Shown: positions 6,040 through 9,544 of the stretch, piece after piece
Layout: the number at the start of each line of letters is the position of its first letter
How positions within the stretch are numbered: the stretch's first letter is position 1
Origin: Phycisphaerae bacterium
GTDB lineage: Bacteria; Planctomycetota; Phycisphaerae; UBA1845; PWPN01
Direction: 5' to 3'
DNA: 9,544 nt
Assembly: GCA_003557125.1 (NCBI GenBank)
Contig: PWPN01000328.1
Coordinates: forward strand, 1 to 9,544
The notes under the pieces: generated by a model
What the model saw: the letters and a program-made list of their open reading frames with translations, nothing else
Database searches by the model: none
Told to the model about the DNA's origin: nothing
Translations under genes and position numbers: made by a program

Positions 6040-6618
6040 ATGACCCAAGGCCTGACATTGGAAGATCAGATCGTCGTGGCGATTCGAAGGATCATCCGGG
6101 CGATCGATGTGCATTCCAAGCAATTGGTCGAGCAGGTCGGCCTGACGGGGCCGCAGTTGATGACGTTGAAAGTGGCTGCTGAGCTCGGCACCGCCTCGGT
6201 CGGGGCGTTGGCCAAGGCGGTCCACCTGAGTGGGCCGACGCTGACTGGGATACTGGACAGGCTGGTGCGTCGCGGCCTGATCAACCGCGTGACGGCGACA
6301 CGGGATCGCCGCAGCGTGGTCATCACGGTGACGGAGAAAGGATACGAAACGCTCGCCTCGGCCCCGTCGCTTCTGCAGGAGCGGTTTCGCCAGAAGCTCG
6401 AGGGGTTGGCCGAATGGGAACGGACGATGCTCCTGGCCGCGATCCAGCGGATGGCTGCCATGATGGAAGCGGGCGAGATGGAGGATGTCCCGGTCCTGGA
6501 TGGGGAGATGCTCATCGACGCTTCCGTCCCAGGTGAGACGCCGCGTATCGCACCGTTTATCGAGGGCGAGTCGATTTCTGGCGGCCATGACGACGTCAAC
6601 GAACGGAACTACGGATAG
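6040..6618 (+). CDS. MarR-family regulator, EctR/CosR-like
   Basis: This 192-residue winged-helix DNA-binding dimer probably controls the divergent osmolyte importer and itself. The N-terminal stretch IVVAIRRIIRAIDVHSKQLV (11-30) followed by GLTGPQL (34-40) strongly resembles the EctR/CosR regulators of ectoine and compatible-solute genes. The recognition helix lies near 63-80 (LSGPTLTGILDRLVRRGL) and the wing holds DRR (89-91) before a beta hairpin (SVVITVTEKG). After the dimerisation helix (to about 146) comes an unusual tail of about 45 acidic, probably disordered residues. The frame could begin at 5977, but a consensus-like promoter occupies 5966-5995. ATG 6040 lies downstream of it, with GAGGG at 6024-6028. 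EctR-type regulators respond to osmotic state in ways not fully known; CosR reportedly senses glycine betaine. The ligand here is unknown. Confidence 0.87.
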   Translation: MTQGLTLEDQIVVAIRRIIRAIDVHSKQLVEQVGLTGPQLMTLKVAAELGTASVGALAKAVHLSGPTLTGILDRLVRRGLINRVTATRDRRSVVITVTEKGYETLASAPSLLQERFRQKLEGLAEWERTMLLAAIQRMAAMMEAGEMEDVPVLDGEMLIDASVPGETPRIAPFIEGESISGGHDDVNERNYG

Positions 6619-6659
6619 CACGGACTACGAAGAGCACGGGTATCTGAGACGATTTCTCT

Positions 6660-6695
6660 GAATCGGATTTATGGAATCGGATTCTTCGAATCGGA
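6660..6695 (+). repeat. Tandem 14-bp repeat before the methyltransferase gene
   Basis: The unit GAATCGGATTnnnn occurs at 6660-6673 and 6674-6687, and a third partial copy (GAATCGGA) follows at 6688-6695. It lies in the 95-bp gap between marR and the methyltransferase gene and ends 18 bp before the next start codon. Copies can also pair locally (GATTC-TTC-GAATC at 6680-6692), and each carries a GGA triplet. Confidence 0.8.
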
Positions 6696-6713
6696 CAGCA
6701 ATGAAGGGGTTTC

Positions 6714-7553
6714 ATGGTGAGTCTTGCAGATCATCTGTTTTCGAAAAAAGCGACTGAGCAGGATACGAAGGTAAACGCACCGAAATTCATGCCGCCGGAA
6801 GAGCTGCGGGTCGCGTTGCCCGAACCGAGCATTCAACTCGATCAGGATTCCGAGTGGTGTCTTGTGGAAAAGCCTGAGGGCTGGCAGGAAATCCGCTTTC
6901 ACGACTACGGCGAGATCTACGACATCCCCGGCCTCTACGAGAAACTTTTTTACGAGATCCTCCAGTGCGATTCGCCGGCGCAGGTCTGTCAGCTGCTGGC
7001 CGAGCACCTTCGCGGACAGGACGCTACGCCGTCCTCGCTGCGCGTGCTGGACCTTGGGGCCGGCAACGGCATCGTCGGGCAGGAACTCAAGCACGTCGGC
7101 GCCTCGACGATTGTCGGGGTCGACATTGTCGAGCAGGCGCGCAAGGCAGCCTTGCGCGATCGCCCCGGCGTTTACACCGACTACCTCATCGAGGATATGA
7201 CCGACCTGCCCGAGCCCGCTCGCCGTCGACTCGAAAGCTTCCGTTTCAACTGCCTGACCTGCGTGGCTGCGCTCGGTTTCGGCGACATTCCGACCGAGGC
7301 GTTCGTCCGCGCTTATGAGCTCGTCGAACCGGGCGGGTTCGTCGCCTTCAATATCAAACGGGATTTCCTCGACGGAGGGGATCTTTCGGGCTTTGCCGAG
7401 CTGATGCGCGCGATGATCGACGAAAACATCCTCGAAGTCTCTTGCACGAAGGCCTACCCCCACCGGTTGGCGACGTCGGGCGATCCGATCGAGTACGTAG
7501 CCATCGTCGGCACCAAACGTGCCGAGGTGCCTGCGGCCATGCTCTCTTCGTAA
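6714..7553 (+). CDS. Class I SAM-dependent methyltransferase, substrate unknown
   Basis: This 279-residue cytosolic protein has a Rossmann methyltransferase core in its middle. Motif I is VLDLGAGNGIVG (111-122), motif II is VGVDIVEQA with acidic D137, D161 lies in IEDMTDLP at the adenine-binding turn, and EPGGFVAFNIK (205-215) is the usual post-core strand. The arrangement recalls METTL27 (WBSCR27)-like methyltransferases. A specific N-terminal region of about 90 residues includes FHDYGEIYDIPGLYEKLFYEI (62-82), a likely cap or substrate region; I do not recognise it. ATG 6714 has AAGGGG (6704-6709) just upstream. It lies 95 bp after marR in the same direction with no terminator between, so co-transcription with the regulator is likely. 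A role in making or modifying a methylated solute is a tempting but unproved inference. It is not clearly a glycine/sarcosine methyltransferase. Confidence 0.85.
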   Translation: MVSLADHLFSKKATEQDTKVNAPKFMPPEELRVALPEPSIQLDQDSEWCLVEKPEGWQEIRFHDYGEIYDIPGLYEKLFYEILQCDSPAQVCQLLAEHLRGQDATPSSLRVLDLGAGNGIVGQELKHVGASTIVGVDIVEQARKAALRDRPGVYTDYLIEDMTDLPEPARRRLESFRFNCLTCVAALGFGDIPTEAFVRAYELVEPGGFVAFNIKRDFLDGGDLSGFAELMRAMIDENILEVSCTKAYPHRLATSGDPIEYVAIVGTKRAEVPAAMLSS

Positions 7554-7565
7554 CGGCCTGAAGGG

Positions 7566-7614
7566 TAACGGCTGACGGGCTGGCGGTCCCGAACGCGCGG
7601 GCTTTCAGCCGTTA
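7566..7614. terminator. Long inverted repeat between convergent genes, possible bidirectional terminator
   Basis: TAACGGCTGA (7566-7575) and TCAGCCGTTA (7605-7614) are perfect 10-bp arms around a 29-bp GC-rich centre that can form an inner stem (CCCG with CGGG). The element lies 12 bp after the methyltransferase stop and 19 bp after the isomerase-like stop. Neither side has a T-run, so it is not a classic intrinsic terminator, but its place between two gene ends fits a bidirectional 3'-end structure. Confidence 0.55.
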
Positions 7615-7633
7615 AGTCATCGCAGCCGGAGTT

Positions 7634-9256
7634 TCAGGCGGACACGTCCTGCCAGCCGATGCCGAGGTGCTTGATCGCGTAGCCGATCTCGCGGCGGCAA
7701 TCCCCGTACCCGAGCATCCAGTGGAATCCGCGCATCTCGGTGATGAGCCGTTGCCAGTCGCCGTCGATGGCCACGTCGATCTGGGAGCGGCAGATCGGGT
7801 GGAAGGGGTTGCCGATCACCCGCCCCGTGCAGCCGACCCAGCTCTGGCAGCCGAAATCGGGGGCGACCATCGTGACGCGTTGGCCGATCGGCAGCTCGAC
7901 CTTGGGCGCGGCCCCGTAGTCCGACTCGAAGTGCGTGTGGATGCCGACGGGTTCATCCTTGCGGCCATCCATGCGGCGCGGCGCGGTGCAATGTGCGAGC
8001 GTGATCACCCCGCGGTGCGGCCACGTCGGGTTGTTCAGGAAGACCGGCGTCCCAAGGATGCCCTCCATGAGGATGCCCGAGGGGATAACCACGAAGTCCG
8101 ACTCGCAGAAGGCCAAGTAGCCCTCGTCGTTCAGGACGCTGAGCGTCAGGCAGGCAGTCGTCTGGGAGACCGGCATGATCGTGCCCATGCAGTAGTGGAC
8201 GGTGATGGCGCGCGTTTCGTGCTCGTCCATGAGATCCCGGAAGACCCGTGTCAGCAGAAACCCGTTCTCGACGTAGGCGCGTTCCGTGCGCAGCGCGACG
8301 CCCGCACCGGCCAGGTAGGCGTCGGTTTCGGCTTCGGCTGCGCGGACGGTCCTGGGATCGTTGCGGGCCGAGGCGATCCGTCGGCCGAGATCCTCGTAGC
8401 TGACGTCGCGGATGTCGAGTTGCCATTTCTCGCGCGCGATGCGCGGCGCGAGTTCGCCGGCCGAGCCCCAGCCGCCGGCCCCGCCGATGGCCACGATCCG
8501 CTGGCCCAGCGTGCGGCGGAGGCCCGTCAGTGCCCGCAACCGCCAGGCCAGTTCGTCCGTGCTGTCGACGATGACGTCCTGCACGTCCACGCCGGGCTGT
8601 TTGAATTCATCGCTGGCCTTGCGAAGGAAGTGGGGGTGGAGAATCTCGTACCACAGCGAGATCGGGCCGGACTCGTGACGCAGGAAGAACAGGTTCGGCC
8701 GATCCGGGTCGATGAGCGCCTCGAGTACCGGCTGCCAGCTTCCCGATGCATAGATGAGCATCACGTCGCAGTCGCTTTTGCGTGCATGCTCAGCCGTCGC
8801 CACGTCATGGACACGGGCGACGGGCAGCATCTTGACCGCTAATTTATGCGTGGCGATGCATTCGCGCAGTTCTTTTTCGATCCGTGCGACCTCCTGGTCG
8901 ACATCGGCGCCCGTCATGAGGCCTCCCCACTGCCGCCAGCTGTGCAGCGGCTTGTGCACGGGCAGGTCGTACGTGAGCACCGGCTGAACGACGAGCTCGT
9001 TGGCCGGTGCGAACCTCAGGCGGTCGGGCTCTTGGGTTTCCTGGGCCCGTGCCTCGCGTCGCCCGAGCGCCCAGCCGCTCAAGGCCGCTGCCCCCATGCC
9101 CAGCATGACGTGCCGACGCGAGACGAACGCCTCGGCTGCCCGCTCATAGAACGCGCGCAGACCTTCCGAACACCCGTCTCCGCCTCCGCATCCGCATCCG
9201 TCCTGAGGATCGTGCCGATCGTCCGGTCCCTGAGTATTCGCCTGACCGTCGCCCAT
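7634..9256 (-). CDS. Tat-exported sugar-isomerase-like protein (FucI/AraA fold)
   Basis: This is a 540-residue protein. Residues 1-45 are a hydrophilic leader with a Cys-rich patch, CGCGGGDGC (21-29). A twin-arginine motif SRRHVML (46-52), a hydrophobic stretch and ARAQ (about 69-72) follow, which indicates export of a folded, perhaps cofactor-loaded protein. The mature part resembles the L-fucose/L-arabinose isomerase superfamily: CDVMLIYASGSW (163-174), GGAGGWGS (258-265), AFCESDF (382-388), TLAHCTAP (419-426), a THFESDYGA stretch (441-449) and GFHWMLGYGD (510-519). Conserved Glu, Asp and His suggest a metal-dependent aldose-ketose site; the sugar is unknown. Such proteins usually act in the cytosol, so export is odd. 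ATG 9256-9254 is chosen over an ATG at 9337 because AGGAG lies 7 nt upstream of it and a probable promoter covers the upstream one. A non-isomerase function remains possible. Confidence 0.8.
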   Translation of the reverse strand: MGDGQANTQGPDDRHDPQDGCGCGGGDGCSEGLRAFYERAAEAFVSRRHVMLGMGAAALSGWALGRREARAQETQEPDRLRFAPANELVVQPVLTYDLPVHKPLHSWRQWGGLMTGADVDQEVARIEKELRECIATHKLAVKMLPVARVHDVATAEHARKSDCDVMLIYASGSWQPVLEALIDPDRPNLFFLRHESGPISLWYEILHPHFLRKASDEFKQPGVDVQDVIVDSTDELAWRLRALTGLRRTLGQRIVAIGGAGGWGSAGELAPRIAREKWQLDIRDVSYEDLGRRIASARNDPRTVRAAEAETDAYLAGAGVALRTERAYVENGFLLTRVFRDLMDEHETRAITVHYCMGTIMPVSQTTACLTLSVLNDEGYLAFCESDFVVIPSGILMEGILGTPVFLNNPTWPHRGVITLAHCTAPRRMDGRKDEPVGIHTHFESDYGAAPKVELPIGQRVTMVAPDFGCQSWVGCTGRVIGNPFHPICRSQIDVAIDGDWQRLITEMRGFHWMLGYGDCRREIGYAIKHLGIGWQDVSA

Positions 9257-9335
9257 GATCGTGCTCCTGCCGGTATGCCCTGTCCGAACAATGGTGCCGC
9301 TTCGGTTCTCCGAAGGCACCGGATGTGGAGCAATC

Positions 9336-9344
9336 ATGATAACA
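9336..9344 (-). promoter_or_regulatory. Extended -10 promoter of the isomerase-like gene
   Basis: On the minus strand TGTTATCAT (9344-9336) matches the extended -10 pattern (TG-N-TATAAT with one mismatch) and starts transcription near 9329, about 70 nt before the ATG. It resembles the importer promoter in form. A second candidate lies upstream: ATGACA (9392-9387), 17 bp, TTTACT (9369-9364). Confidence 0.5.
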
Positions 9345-9381
9345 GTCGGCGTCGGTCTGCGAAAGTAAAAAGTAGAATTGT

Positions 9382-9396
9382 AAACATGTCATGTTT
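9382..9396. promoter_or_regulatory. 15-bp palindrome, possible operator of the isomerase-like gene
   Basis: AAACATG-T-CATGTTT has perfect 7-bp arms around one base. It overlaps the ATGACA -35 candidate (9392-9387), a natural place for a repressor. No cognate regulator gene is in the window. I do not match it to a known operator family. Confidence 0.5.
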
Positions 9397-9421
9397 TATG
9401 GACAGGTTCAGCCCGATGTGA

Positions 9422-9544
9422 GCCGAGCGTTTTCGTGCGGGAGTCGCAAGGGTTACGCAGCGCAGGGTGGTGCGCTGGTGCTGTGATGGTGGGCAATGGG
9501 AGCCGTCAGGGATCCTTTTTTTCAGGATCTTCTTTTGACGATGA
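9422..9544. other. Right-end stretch without a recognisable gene
   Basis: No supported coding region was found here. It contains a perfect hairpin CAGCGCA-GGGTGG-TGCGCTG (9458-9477) and a weaker dyad GATCC-N9-GGATC (9511-9529), whose loop is seven T followed by CA and which is followed by TTCTTTT. The second might be a poor terminator for plus-strand transcription. A TTGACG at 9535-9540 could be the -35 box of a gene beyond the edge. Confidence 0.3.

Noticed and set aside
7667..8842. 391-residue open frame on the plus strand opposite the isomerase-like gene
   Set aside because: It is an antisense shadow of a recognised gene; it has no ribosome site or family motif.
9511..9537. Intrinsic terminator at the right end
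   Set aside because: The stem is only 5 bp with a T-rich loop, so it is too weak to call with confidence; it is mentioned only as part of the right-end stretch.
1..9544. CRISPR array, tRNA, rRNA, insertion sequence or phage genes
   Set aside because: I found no regularly spaced repeats beyond the three-copy 14-bp unit, no cloverleaf-like segment, and no transposase, integrase or phage motif.

Overview
The window looks like a chromosomal segment of a high-GC Gram-negative-type bacterium. Planctomycetota, perhaps the Phycisphaerae/Sedimentisphaerales side, is my best guess. The reasons are the GC-rich coding bias, a Tat-exported sugar-isomerase-like protein, a stand-alone TlyA-type methyltransferase and the TPR-protein/rpsT pairing. 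No marker here proves the phylum. I see no tRNA, rRNA, insertion sequence, phage gene or CRISPR array.

Left part (1-3400), housekeeping. A peptide deformylase gene runs off the left edge on the minus strand. Its promoter region is shared, back to back, with a plus-strand unit made of a TPR protein and ribosomal protein S20 (rpsT). The S20 gene starts with GTG, has a clear Shine-Dalgarno and is preceded by a perfect hairpin. A strong intrinsic terminator (2706-2732) closes the unit about 117 nt after the rpsT stop. A plus-strand TlyA/FtsJ-type RNA methyltransferase that lacks the usual S4 domain follows.

Middle part (3400-7553), an apparent osmolyte module. On the minus strand, an ABC ATPase and a substrate-binding-protein/permease fusion overlap by ATGA and form a complete OpuC/OsmF-type betaine/choline-like importer. 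Divergent from it is a MarR regulator whose N-terminal half resembles the EctR/CosR osmolyte regulators. An SAM-dependent methyltransferase of unknown substrate follows it. The 260-bp AT-rich divergent region holds an extended -10 promoter for the transporter and a consensus-like promoter for marR. The marR -35 box lies inside a perfect 16-bp dyad, and one arm of that dyad recurs over the transporter promoter. This suggests that the regulator represses itself and the importer. The promoter position also moves the marR start to 6040.

Right part (7560-9544). A minus-strand gene encodes a 540-residue Tat-exported protein with an L-fucose/arabinose-isomerase-like fold and an unusual Cys-rich stretch before the twin-arginine motif. 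A perfect 10-bp inverted repeat separates it from the convergent methyltransferase gene. Its upstream region carries an extended -10 element and a 15-bp palindrome that may be an operator. The last ~120 bp hold no gene I can support.
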